Origin: Chamaelirium japonicum | Lineage: Eukaryota > Streptophyta > Magnoliopsida > Liliales > Melanthiaceae | NCBI GenBank assembly: GCA_947650365.1 | Contig: CANTAL010000127.1 | Span: 62,001 to 126,000, forward strand | Direction of reading: 5' to 3' | DNA: 64,000 nucleotides | Shown: piece by piece, positions 40,929-49,379 of the stretch | Position numbering within the stretch: the stretch's first letter is position 1 | Layout of the letters: every line of letters begins with the position of its first letter | Program-made: the position numbers and the translations under genes | Notes under the pieces: generated by a model | What the model was told of the DNA's origin: nothing | Databases searched by the model: none | Seen by the model: the letters and a program-made list of their open reading frames with translations, nothing else

Positions 40929-43430
40929 ATGGCTCCGGCGACAAGGGGACGCAGGCGGGCGAGGGCCCGTATGGGGTCTGTGCACAGCGAACCCCCCGCT
41001 GAGACTCCCCAGCCCCTTGTCCCGCTCAGTGACCAGCTCCTGTTGGAGATGTTGGCCACCCAGCGGGCAATGATGGAGGAGTTGACGCGCTTGCGTCAAG
41101 CCCCGGCGGCGAGCCGGCGATCGGGACCATCGAGGCCCGCATCCCCCGTGCGACCTCCCGTCTCGTCGCGTCTGCCCACGACCGTACCAGCACGACGAAC
41201 TTCCCGTCCGGAACCCCCGGTTGAGAGGACGGTCGTGCGTGGAGCGAAGGAGACCCCACTCACCAGGTTACAGAAGCTTGTAACCCAGCGGTCTAGCAAC
41301 CAGGCGATCTCGCGCGCGACCATCCCTCGCCGCCGTAGCCGGAGCGTCGACTCTGACAGGTCGGAGGCAAGGTCTCAAGAGAGGGATCGCGACCCGCGCC
41401 ATCGGCAACGAGGGAAAGAGCCCGCAGTGGCTATACCTTCCGAACCTCGAGAGGCGACGGCCTCCCATAGACCAACCGCCGCGATGAAGGGGTCCGCGGG
41501 CGAGCAGCCAGGAGGCCGCCGATCGGTGGCCCCCGAGGGTCGCCGCGTGGTGGATCTGGACCTCCCTAGAGGGAGTGCACACGGCCGCCTAGGACCTGCG
41601 CAGCCGCCTTTGGGATTTCTCCCCGGGCACTGGCAGCGATCTAGTGCGCCCGTGGATTTGCTGGAGGATCTCGCCGCCCACGGAGGAAGCTCGCCCTTCA
41701 CCAGCGAGGTCCACCAAGGGGGTTTTCCGCACCATTGGACCCCCCCGAAGTTTGTTTTGTTCGATGGGTCGCAAGATCCCGTTGACCATCTATTGGCCTA
41801 CAGAAAGCTTCTATTTTTCCGGGACCAGGACCACGTCCTGTGCCGAGCGTTCCCGAGCAGTCTGACCGGATCGGCGTTGAATTGGTTCCACAAGTTGCCG
41901 TCCGGTGTGATTCCCGACTTTCCAACTCTCTCTAGGCTATTCCTGGAGCAGTATCGCTGCAATAGGCAGCCCCCGAAGAGGATCGAGTCTCTGTTTACTT
42001 TAGCCATGGGAGCTCGCGAAACGCTCCGGTGCTTCGCAACGCGATTCCGAAGCGCCTACCTCGCTTTGGAAGATGCGGCGGGCCAGGATCGTACCGTGGT
42101 AAGTGCTTTCAGAAGCGCCCTCCCCGAGGGGGGCAAGCTTCATGACGCCTTAGTGATCAAGGACCCTCGCACAATGGTTGAACTATTTGCCCTGGTCCAG
42201 CAGCACATCAAGCTCGAAGATGCGGTGCTAGATCGGAAGGGAAAGGCAGTAGAGCAGCGACCTCCTCCGACTCTGCGGCCTCTTGTCGTTAAGGCCGTGG
42301 AGAGGAGGGAGGTGCCACTCGCGGTACCTTTGCCCGGACCGTCCACAGCTCCTGCAGTACAGCCCGCCGAAGCCCCCGTGGCGGTCGCTGGAAGGCCGGC
42401 GAACTGGCGCCTGCCTCCGGGACCTGGGGAGCGGGACTTCACCGTGCTGACCCACTCGCCGGGGCAAATCTTCCATCAGATTCGGAATGAGCCTTTCTTC
42501 CAGTACCCGCCACCCCTCCAGGTCAGAGAGCCCGGCTCTACCGACAACTCGCGGTGGTGCGCTTTTCATCGAAGCCCTGGGCATCACACTAACAGATGCC
42601 GGGCTCTGAAGAACCACCTGGAGGATTTGGTCACATTGGGGCACTTGAACCAATTCATCTCGCCCCCGAGGAGGTTCGAGGTGATTCCAGAACGAGCCCC
42701 TCGAGAGGGAGATCGCCCAGGACTCGCGGAGCCCGCCTTGCCTCCGCCTCCCCCGGGAGGACCGGCGATCTGTCACACCATTAGCGGGCGGCTGAGCGGC
42801 CCGAGATCAAGTAACGAAGCCCGCCGGCGAGTAAGGGAGATGGAGCGGGCACAGAAGGTATTTTCCGTCTTGCTAACTCCTACTTTACTCCGAGCACCAA
42901 GGGTGGAAGCTCGCGATTTCCTTTGGTTTTCGGAAGATGACATGACTGGGGTCGTCACGCCCCACAATGACCCCCTCGTCATACGCCTGATGATGGCTAA
43001 CATCGAGGTGAGGCGAGCTCTGGTTGATTCGGGGAGCGCCGTTGACATCCTTTTTCTGTCGGCCTATCTGCGAATGGGGTTGAGACTTGCCGACCTGTCT
43101 CCCTCGACGAGCTCCCTCAGTGGATTCACCGGCGAGGTCGCCAAAGTAGCAGGAGAGATAACCCTTACCGTGACCACGGGCTCGGAGGCTCGCCAAGTCC
43201 GCTTCGCGGTAGTGGACGGAAGTTCGGCCTTTAATGCCATCCTTGGGCGGCCTTGGCTAAGGCAAATGAAGGCTGTATCTTCACCCAACCATCAGGCCCT
43301 CAAATTTCCAACCACGAGCGGGATCGTGGTTATTCGGGGTGATCAGGTAACCACTACCAGATGCGAGCAGGATGTCCTTCACCTCATGGACATAGAGGTC
43401 GCCGAGACCAAGAGGTCCGCACCCTCCTAG
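40929..43430 (+). CDS. gag-pro: Gag-protease polyprotein, outer element
   Basis: This is an open frame ending in TAG at 43428-43430. An in-frame ATG also exists at 40902, but the ATG at 40929 is preferred because it begins MAPATRG, like MARTKYQ in the nested element. Residue numbers count from 40902. A basic, Arg/Pro-rich N-terminus is followed by a retrotransposon Gag core (about 284-443, with FVLFDGSQDPVDHLLAY and LNWFHKLP). A zinc knuckle of form C-x2-H-x4-H-x4-C lies at C553-C566. The aspartic protease has its catalytic DSG at D709, followed by AVDILF and later the ILGRPWL flap-region motif. Gag would form the virus-like particle and the protease would process the polyprotein. No lesion is visible, so this is the best-preserved sense gene of the element. 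Pol follows in the same frame. Confidence 0.93.
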   Translation: MAPATRGRRRARARMGSVHSEPPAETPQPLVPLSDQLLLEMLATQRAMMEELTRLRQAPAASRRSGPSRPASPVRPPVSSRLPTTVPARRTSRPEPPVERTVVRGAKETPLTRLQKLVTQRSSNQAISRATIPRRRSRSVDSDRSEARSQERDRDPRHRQRGKEPAVAIPSEPREATASHRPTAAMKGSAGEQPGGRRSVAPEGRRVVDLDLPRGSAHGRLGPAQPPLGFLPGHWQRSSAPVDLLEDLAAHGGSSPFTSEVHQGGFPHHWTPPKFVLFDGSQDPVDHLLAYRKLLFFRDQDHVLCRAFPSSLTGSALNWFHKLPSGVIPDFPTLSRLFLEQYRCNRQPPKRIESLFTLAMGARETLRCFATRFRSAYLALEDAAGQDRTVVSAFRSALPEGGKLHDALVIKDPRTMVELFALVQQHIKLEDAVLDRKGKAVEQRPPPTLRPLVVKAVERREVPLAVPLPGPSTAPAVQPAEAPVAVAGRPANWRLPPGPGERDFTVLTHSPGQIFHQIRNEPFFQYPPPLQVREPGSTDNSRWCAFHRSPGHHTNRCRALKNHLEDLVTLGHLNQFISPPRRFEVIPERAPREGDRPGLAEPALPPPPPGGPAICHTISGRLSGPRSSNEARRRVREMERAQKVFSVLLTPTLLRAPRVEARDFLWFSEDDMTGVVTPHNDPLVIRLMMANIEVRRALVDSGSAVDILFLSAYLRMGLRLADLSPSTSSLSGFTGEVAKVAGEITLTVTTGSEARQVRFAVVDGSSAFNAILGRPWLRQMKAVSSPNHQALKFPTTSGIVVIRGDQVTTTRCEQDVLHLMDIEVAETKRSAPS

Positions 43431-43436
43431 CAATTA
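43428..43436 (+). promoter_or_regulatory. Candidate stop-codon readthrough site between gag-pro and pol (outer)
   Basis: The gag-pro frame ends TAG and is followed directly by CAATTA. Pol continues in the same frame with no other stop until 45495. UAG followed by CARYYA is the well-known leaky context first defined in tobamoviruses. The arrangement would yield mostly Gag-Pro and a minor Gag-Pro-Pol. The nested element has the same signal at 51846. Activity is inferred. Confidence 0.75.
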
Positions 43437-45497
43437 CCGCCCGCTACAAGCGATCTCCTGGGGAGCCCGCTGGGGGCCTCCTCGCCTAAGTCCCCTACTC
43501 CATCCTCGGGTGGGAGCGGTGTGGACCTTAAGTTGGAGGAAGGTCGCCTGACAGCCCCCGAGAGAGGAAGTTTTCCGGTTGCCGAACCGCTTCAAGAGGT
43601 CGACATTGGCGGCGAAGAGGGGCCCAGAGTTCTTAGCCTCGGGACCTCGCTAACCAAGGGCGAGGTCCTGACCATAACCAACTTGCTCAGGGAATACCAC
43701 GACGTATTCGCCTGGAGCTTCACAGACATGCCAGGGATTGACCCGGAGGTCGCCTGTCATCGTCTGCACACCATGAAGGAGTTCCCGCCGGTCAAGCAGA
43801 AAGCTCGGCACATACCTGCTGCAAAATCCATCGCAGTGGCGGCGGAGATAGACAAGCTGGAGCGAGCTGGCTTCATACGCGAGGCGCACTTCCCCGAGTG
43901 GATCTCCAATATCGTGGCGGTACCCAAGAAGAGCGGAGCAGTCAGAGTGTGCATTGACTTCTCCGACCTCAATAAGGCATGCCCGAAGGACGGTTTTCCA
44001 CTTCCACGGATAGGCGCACTGGTCGACGCAGCTGTCGGGTTCCGGGCTCTATCTTTCATGGATGGATACTCAGGGTATAACCAGATACCCCTCCATCCCG
44101 AAGATCAGGAGAAGACCGCCTTTTACTCTGGAGCGGGCTACCAGAAGCTATACTGCTATCGAGTGATGCCTTTCGGACTTAAGAACGCTGGAGCGACCTA
44201 CCAAAGGTTAGTCACTCAGATGTTTAAAAATCAGATCGGCAGAAATGTCAAGGTTTATGTTGACGACCTTCTGGTAAAGAGTCGAGAGCGAGGAGGGCAT
44301 GTCGCCGACCTCCGCGAAACCTTCGAAATACTGAGAAAGTACCGAATGAGGCTGAACTCGGCGAAGTGCGCGTTCGGGGTGACTTCGGGGAAATTCCTCG
44401 GGTACCTGGTCACCCACAGGGGGATCGAGGCTGACCCTGGGCAAATCCGAGCACTTGTCGAAATGCCCGCACCAAGAACCCGGCAGGAAGTCCAGAGATT
44501 GAGCGGGCGAATCGCCGCGCTCAATCGGTTTATATCTAAATCCTCCGACAATTGCCGACCTCTTTTCGAGCTGCTGCGAAAAGGAGCGAGCATTTGTTGG
44601 GATGAGAAGTGCGAGCACGCCTTTCAGAAGATCAAGGACTATCTAGCGAGCCCGCCAATCCTCGCGGCACCAAAAGATGGTGCCGAGCTTGGCGTATATC
44701 TCGCGGTCACGGAGAGTGCAGTAAGCGGGGTCCTGGTAGTGGAAGAAGCAAAGGTAGAGCGGCCTGTCTACTTTGTGAGCCACACGATGCTACCCGCCGA
44801 GCTCCGGTATCGACCAATCGAGAAGGTCGCATTGGCCTTGGTCCTTACCGCGAGAAAGCTTCACCCCTACTTCTCGGCGCACGCCGTCAAAGTCATCACA
44901 GAGCACCCCCTGAAGAGCGCGCTCTCCAGGCCTTCGGTAGCCGGCAGGTTGTATCGATGGTCTGCCGAGCTCGCCGCCTATGGTTTGGAATATGTCCCTC
45001 GAGTTGCCGTCAAAGGGCAGGCCCTCGCCGATTTCTTGGCGGACTTCCCCATAGAGGAACCAGTCCAGTACCAGGAGGATGAGCCAACTGAAGCACACCC
45101 TGGGAAGGCGAGGTTCTTGAGCGATCAAGGCGAGCTTCCTCCTGCTAAGCATTCAGAGGAGGAGGACTGGGAATTATTCGTCGATGGATCCTCCAATGCT
45201 TTGGGGGCTGGGATCGGGGTCGCACTGATCGCCCAGGAGTTGCTACTTGAGAAGTCAGTCCGGCTGGATTTCGCTGCAACCAACAATGAAGCGGAATACG
45301 AGGCGTTGCTGGCTGGTCTGGAGCTCGCTCAAGAGGTAGGCGCCAAACGCTTGAAAGTCTTTAGTGATTCCCAGCTAATTATTTGCCAAATCGTTGGGGA
45401 ATACGCCTCCCAGGATGCACGAATGGTGAGCTACGTGGATCTGGTGAAGGGCAAGGCCGCGGAGTTCGAAAAGATCTCTTTCGAGCAAATTCCGTGA
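43431..45497 (+). pseudogene. pol: Pol segment: reverse transcriptase and most of RNase H (outer)
   Basis: This frame continues from the gag-pro stop. A GTG at 43521 is only a convenient numbering point; no start codon is needed if translation enters by readthrough. RT motifs are clear: FPEWISNIVAVPKKSGAVRV, CIDFSDLNKACPKD, MDGYSGYNQI, MPFGLKNAGATYQRL and catalytic YVDD (codons from 44256). The RT connection leads to RNase H with three of its four acidic residues, in FVDGSS, NNEAEYEA and SDSQL. A TGA at 45495-45497 ends the frame just before the segment holding the last catalytic Asp (ADALAN). The nested element has Arg at this place, so a CGA to TGA change is likely. The product would be an RT with an incomplete RNase H. 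Confidence 0.93.
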
Positions 45498-45957
45498 GCC
45501 GATAATAGGCGAGCTGATGCCTTGGCAAACGCCGCCTCCCTGCTGGGAACATCAGAAGCTCGCCAGATTCTCATCGAGGTACAAAATCAGTCTCGGCTCC
45601 AGCGGATGGAGCCCGCTGTTAACCAAGTTTCTGCCGACGTGTCACCCGGCGGGTGGATCGCTCCCATTCTTCGTTTTCTTCAGAAAGGCGAGCTTCCAGA
45701 GGGAAGAGAGGAAGCCCGGCGAGTGGAGAAATACGCTGGTCGCTATCTCATTCGCTGGGATCGCCTTTTTCGAAGATCTTTTGGCGGGCCGAATCTTCGT
45801 TGTATCGAGAGCCCGGAGACCGAAGAAGCACTGAATTGCATCCACTCTGGCGAGCTGGGAAACCACGCTGGTGGGTGATCTCTAGCTGCGAAAGTACGAA
45901 GGCAAGGATACTGGTGGCCCACTCTGGAGCAAGACGCTTTGAAGGTCGCCCAGAGGT
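45498..45957 (+). pseudogene. pol: Pol remnant: RNase H end and integrase N-terminal region (outer)
   Basis: After the TGA at 45495 the same frame resumes with ADNRRADALANAASLLG, the end of RNase H, and runs into the linker and the first half of the integrase zinc-binding domain (IHSGELGNH). A second TGA at 45876-45878 replaces a residue that is Arg in the nested element. Beyond it the frame still matches (GYWWPT) until about 45957. There the match jumps to another frame, which fits loss of one base in the first Cys codon of the zinc-binding pair. Two stops and a frameshift within about 460 bp make this element unable to encode its own full Pol. Confidence 0.88.
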
Positions 45958-46888
45958 CATCCAATGCCAGAAGCACGCCACTACGAATCATATGCCCGCA
46001 GAAGAACTGCACCCTCTGGCGAGCCCCTGGCCTTTCCAGCAATGGGGGTTGGACATTGTGGGACCTTTTCCTGTGTCAGCCCGGCAGAAGAAATTCATCT
46101 TAGTAGCTACAGACTACTTCACCAAATGGGTGGAAGCGGTCCCGCTAGCTAAAATTGGCGAGAAGCAAGTAAAGGACTTCCTTTGGAAGAACATCTTCTG
46201 CCGCTTTGGGCTGCCCCGAGTGCTAATCACCGACAATGGTCGCCAGTTTGACAATCGCTTGATCAAAAGATTTTGTGTTGAATATGGGGTCGACCTAAGG
46301 TTCTCGTCCCCAAGGTACCCTCAAAGCAACGGGCAGGCCGAAGCAACGAATCGCGTGATCTTGGACAACCTCAAGAAAAGGCTGGAAGGAAAAAAAGGAT
46401 TGTGGGAGCAGGAGCTCGATGGAGTCTTGTGGGCCTATCGCACTACTCCACGTCGCTCAACTAACGAGTCCCCTTTCAGTCTCACTTTTGGTTGCGAAGC
46501 CGTGCTACCCATCGAGGCCGAGCTGCCCACTGAAAGAAGGCTTGCATCGGAGGAGGTCGACAACGACGAGCTGCTCGCCGACTCCCTTGATCAGCTCGAA
46601 GAAAGACGAGAGCGTGCCAATCTTCACCTCGCCGGATACAGACAAGAAATGAAGTGCGCCTACGACAAAAGAGTCCGCCATCGGGCATTCAAAGCCGGGG
46701 ACATGGTGATGAGAAAGGTGTTCGCAAACACTCAAGAGCCTAATGCAGGAAAGCTTGCGGCGAACTGGGAAGGCCCCTACATAATACGCGAAGCGCGAGG
46801 CCAGGGGGCTTACCAGTTGATGACCGCTGAAGGCGACCTGTTAGAGCGACCTTGGAATGCTTTGCACCTTCGCAAGTTCTATGCATGA
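45956..46888 (+). pseudogene. pol: Pol remnant: integrase catalytic core and C-terminal domain (outer)
   Basis: From about 45957 the match to integrase continues in the frame that ends with TGA at 46886-46888. The catalytic triad is present: Asp at 46052 in GLDIVGPFP, Asp at 46232 in ITDNGRQF and Glu at 46340 in NGQAEATNR, with 59 and 35 residues between them (D,D35E). The C-terminal part carries GDMVMRKV and NWEGPYII and ends LHLRKFYA. There is no chromodomain, as expected for Tat-type elements. The core itself shows no damage, but it cannot be joined to the RT without crossing the upstream lesions. Confidence 0.92.
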
Positions 46889-46980
46889 GGGAATTTTGTA
46901 AATTATCGTTTGAAGTTATGAATGAACGATGGAAGGTTCGACAAAAAATTCAACTCGGAAGCTCGCTTGTTCTACAAAGC
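46889..46980 (+). other. Spacer after pol, outer element
   Basis: This short non-coding stretch runs from the pol stop to the 78-bp repeats. I see no motif in it beyond an A-rich run near 46944. Confidence 0.6.
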
Positions 46981-47305
46981 AGTCCGCCGTTGAGCGGACT
47001 TAAAGCAAGACCGGGATCCTCAGAGGCAGCCAGTGGGCGACCTTGAGCATCCCGGGGCAGTCCGCCGTCGTGCGGACTTAAAGCAAGACCGGGATCCTTA
47101 GAGGCAGCCAGTGGGTGACCTTGAGCTTCCCGGGGCAGTCCGCCGTCGTGCGGACTTAAAGCAAGACCGGGATCCTCAAAGGCAGCCAGTGGGCGACCTT
47201 GAGCTTCCCGGGGAAGTCCGCCGTTGTGCGGACTTAAAGCAAGACCGGGATCCTCAGAGGCAGCCAGTGGGCGACCTTGGGCTTCCCGGGGAAGTCCGCT
47301 GCCAA
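46981..47305 (+). repeat. 78-bp tandem repeat downstream of pol, outer element (4 copies plus partial)
   Basis: AGTCCGCCGT-type starts fall at 46981, 47059, 47137, 47215 and 47293, an exact period of 78 bp. Each copy contains a GTCCGCC and GCGGAC inverted pair and GACCGGGATCCT. The last copy is diverged and partial. It lies in the 3' untranslated side of the sense genes and past the end of the antisense gene. Tandem repeats at this position are known in Tat elements. Confidence 0.92.
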
Positions 47306-47773
47306 GTGGACTCTAAACCTAACCAGGATCCTTCGCGTTCACCTACCATGAACGGAAGCATCCTGGCGTTGGCGTACCCCTCGAAGGGCGAGCCCGCCGA
47401 ACAGGATCATCGAGAGAAATTAACCGGGCAGGGGGCAGCTAGCACTTATTAGTTTCCTTTTAAAATAAAAATGGTTTAAGTCTCTGAGGTAGGGAAGTTT
47501 TTGAAATCGTTTGGTTTGCTTAATCGTTTTCCGAGCTCAGAGACTAATTACGTTTTTGGCGAGCATACCGAGTTTTCCGTTTGCATATACTTGAAAATAA
47601 AAAGGATTGAATCGAATTAGCTACCTCGCCCGGGGTATCACTCTCGAGATCGCTGCGAAACTCCCGAAGCGGACTCATGGGCGAGACAGAGAAAGAAAGA
47701 AATAGGCGGACTCAAAAAAGTTTCATTTCATTCATTATTTAAAGATTACAAAAAGATTACAGAGAAATATAGC
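47306..47773. other. Non-coding spacer between pol repeats and antisense gene, outer element
   Basis: This AT-richer stretch contains AAAATAAAAATGG near 47464 and GAAAATAAAAAGG near 47591. It would hold the 3' end of the antisense transcript. I find no gene or convincing polyadenylation signal. Confidence 0.5.
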
Positions 47774-48449
47774 CTAGGCCGGGCCCGCGCCAGCGCCCTC
47801 GTCGTCGCCGCGCTTCCTCTTTTTCGACCTTTCGGCCTTGTACTTCTCGATGGCGTCGAGCGCGCCTTTCCGCAGGAGCTTGACGAGCTGCGCCTGGAGG
47901 CGGCTTTGCTGAGAGTGGAGGTCTTGGAGATGCGTTTCCTTCAGAGACGCGATCTCATCCCTAGAAGCCGCCAACTGACGTTGAAGCTCGGAGATTTCCT
48001 TTTGGGCGGCCTCTTCAGCTCGACGGGCCCCCTGCACATCGGATAAAGCACGGTCGCGGGCGTCCTCAATCGAAGCTAGCGTGGTGGTGAAAGTGGCGGC
48101 CCGCTGGCGCAGTTCGTCGACCTCCGTGTTAGAAGAGGCGACCTGCTGGCGCAGCCGGTCCACTTCAGCCCGCAGCTCGCCCGACCGGTCCATTTGGCGA
48201 ACACGGTGGATGTACTCATCTACTTTCCTCTCCGAGTCATGGAGAGTGTCATCGTAGAGGGCGACAGTGTCCCCCGCGACACCCACGACCACATCGGTGA
48301 GAGCCCGGCTGACCCGCTCTACCTACGGAAAGGGAAAACAGTCGAGTTAGAAGCTAGAACAAGGGTCTGGGACAAAGAAGTATGAACGTGATCTTACCTC
48401 GAGGAGTCGGTTGATGAGAGTGATGTAGGGAGTCCGGGTGAAGATGTTG
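47774..48449 (-). pseudogene. Antisense gene of the outer element, 3' part: two exons around a 75-bp intron
   Basis: On the minus strand the gene continues from the insertion site for 17 whole codons (48448-48398) ending INRLLE, then meets GTAAG. After 75 bp ending CCGTAG the frame resumes at 48322 in the same phase (phase 0) and runs to the stop at 47774. An in-frame TAG at 48325-48323 would end it if unspliced. The last exon encodes about 180 residues with strong heptad-like spacing (LRAEVDRLRQQVASSNTEV and similar), hence a long coiled coil, and ends in a basic KKRKRGDD stretch that could be a nuclear signal. The coiled coil suggests self-association or partner binding; this is inferred. 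The region is separated from its 5' part by 12,991 bp of insertion plus duplicated target. Confidence 0.82.
48323..48397 (-). other. Intron in the outer antisense gene (75 bp)
   Basis: Minus-strand donor is GAG|GTAAGATC and acceptor TTCCCTTTCCGTAG|GTAG. The acceptor is preceded by a pyrimidine-rich tract. Length is near the lower limit usual for plant introns. Removal keeps the frame (phase 0) and deletes an in-frame stop. The position corresponds to the second intron of the nested element's antisense gene. Confidence 0.8.
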
Positions 48450-48454
48450 TGCCC
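48450..48454 (+). repeat. Target-site duplication, left copy (TGCCC)
   Basis: TGCCC directly precedes the 5' LTR of the nested element and is repeated exactly after its 3' LTR at 61441-61445. Five bases is the normal size for Ty3/gypsy integration. Confidence 0.96.
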
Positions 48455-48486
48455 TGTGGGTGCAAATTTTGGCATAAATCCACCAC

Positions 48487-48735
48487 GGGACCCACCGGCC
48501 CTGCCTGGTGGACCCGCGAAGACTACAGCGGGACCCACCGGCCCTGCCTGGTGGGCCCACGAGGACTACAGCGGGACCCACCGGCCCTGCCTGGTGGGCC
48601 CACGAGGACTACCACGGGACCCACTGGCCCTGCCTGGTGGGCCCACGAGGACTACAGCGGGACCCACCAGCCCTGCCTGGTGGGCCCACAAGGACTACCA
48701 CGGGACCCACCGGCCCTGCCTGGTGGGCCCACGAG
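48487..48735 (+). repeat. 43-bp tandem repeat in the nested 5' LTR (6 copies)
   Basis: GGGACCCACCGGCCCTGCC recurs at 48487, 48530, 48573, 48616, 48659 and 48702, exactly 43 bp apart. Each copy carries the palindromic GGTGGGCCCAC. The same block is in the 3' LTR at about 60690-60938. Open frames here are repeat artefacts. Confidence 0.95.
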
Positions 48736-48802
48736 AACGCAACTTTACCTGAAGGATCCCCAGATACGATAGCAAAAACCGCCATTCGCCACCCAGAATG
48801 TC

Positions 48803-48810
48803 TATAAATA
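48803..48810 (+). promoter_or_regulatory. TATA box of the nested 5' LTR
   Basis: TATAAATA occurs in AATGTCTATAAATAGCAGAG, downstream of the GC-rich repeat block. Form and position suit the LTR core promoter. The 3' LTR copy is at 61006-61013. Confidence 0.75.
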
Positions 48811-49237
48811 GCAGAGCCTTCGAATGTAAAAGGATGGAAATCTAAGATCCGGAATTCTGATTTCCACTCTGTGATCTGACTTTCAGAACCAGAGCTCTGG
48901 GATTTCTAACTTCCGATCTACCATCTCTCTTTGATCTTTTTTTCTCTTTCGAAGAGATCAGGGAGCTTTCAGTGACACTCGGCCTGTCGAGGTCACTTCA
49001 ACTGAAGTGTTAGTGAATTCGGGTTGCTCCCTATAGCACGGAGACGTAGGCTTCGGCTGAACTCCGAGATCACTTCTCTTGTGTCAAAATCTCTCTCTCT
49101 GATTGCTTTTCTGTTTACATATCAAAAAAGCAACAACTTCAACCAACCGATCGACCAACGATCTTCGACATTAACTTCGACTCCAATTGACTGGTGCTGT
49201 GAAGGTCTTCGGGTCGGGAAGATTTTCCCCCACAGTT

Positions 49238-49255
49238 TGGCGCCGTCTGTGGGAT
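49238..49255 (+). other. Primer-binding site of the nested element
   Basis: TGGCGCCGTCTGTGGGAT starts three bases after the LTR end (GTT). It is identical to the outer element's primer site and is likely used by a tRNA-Arg ending in GGCGCCA; the tRNA assignment is inferred. Confidence 0.8.
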
Positions 49256-49379
49256 CCGAGCGAGAAGCCGTGTTCTCTCTACTTCGACTACCAGATCAAT
49301 AGCCAAACTTCCTCGCCCCCTCGGTTGATCAGACAACTGATCGGACGTCAGCAATCTCATTGTACCCTTCGCACTCTGA
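49256..49379 (+). other. 5' leader of the nested element
   Basis: These 124 bases lie between primer site and gag start. I see no open frame of note. A packaging signal would be expected here but cannot be recognised from sequence alone. Confidence 0.5.

Larger units (their letters stand above)
48455..49234 (+). repeat. 5' LTR of the nested element (780 bp)
   Basis: It begins TGTGGGTGCAAATTTTGGC and ends TTTTCCCCCACA. It contains a 43-bp tandem block, a TATA motif and a pyrimidine-rich region before the primer site. Compared with the 3' LTR it has CC for AT near 48596, C for T near 48819, T for C near 48942, and lacks CAC near 49217. Confidence 0.97.

Noticed and set aside
43431-43520. Intron between gag-pro and pol, as in Ogre elements
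   Set aside because: The frame is continuous across the stop in both elements with no convincing donor and acceptor pair; UAG readthrough explains it better.
47774-48449. Envelope-like gene after pol
   Set aside because: The frame is antisense, has no signal peptide or membrane segment, and is a coiled coil; it fits the Tat extra gene.
48354-48807. Frames encoding GPTGPAWWAHEDY repeats in the nested LTR
   Set aside because: They arise from the 43-bp tandem block, occur in three frames and again in the other LTR.
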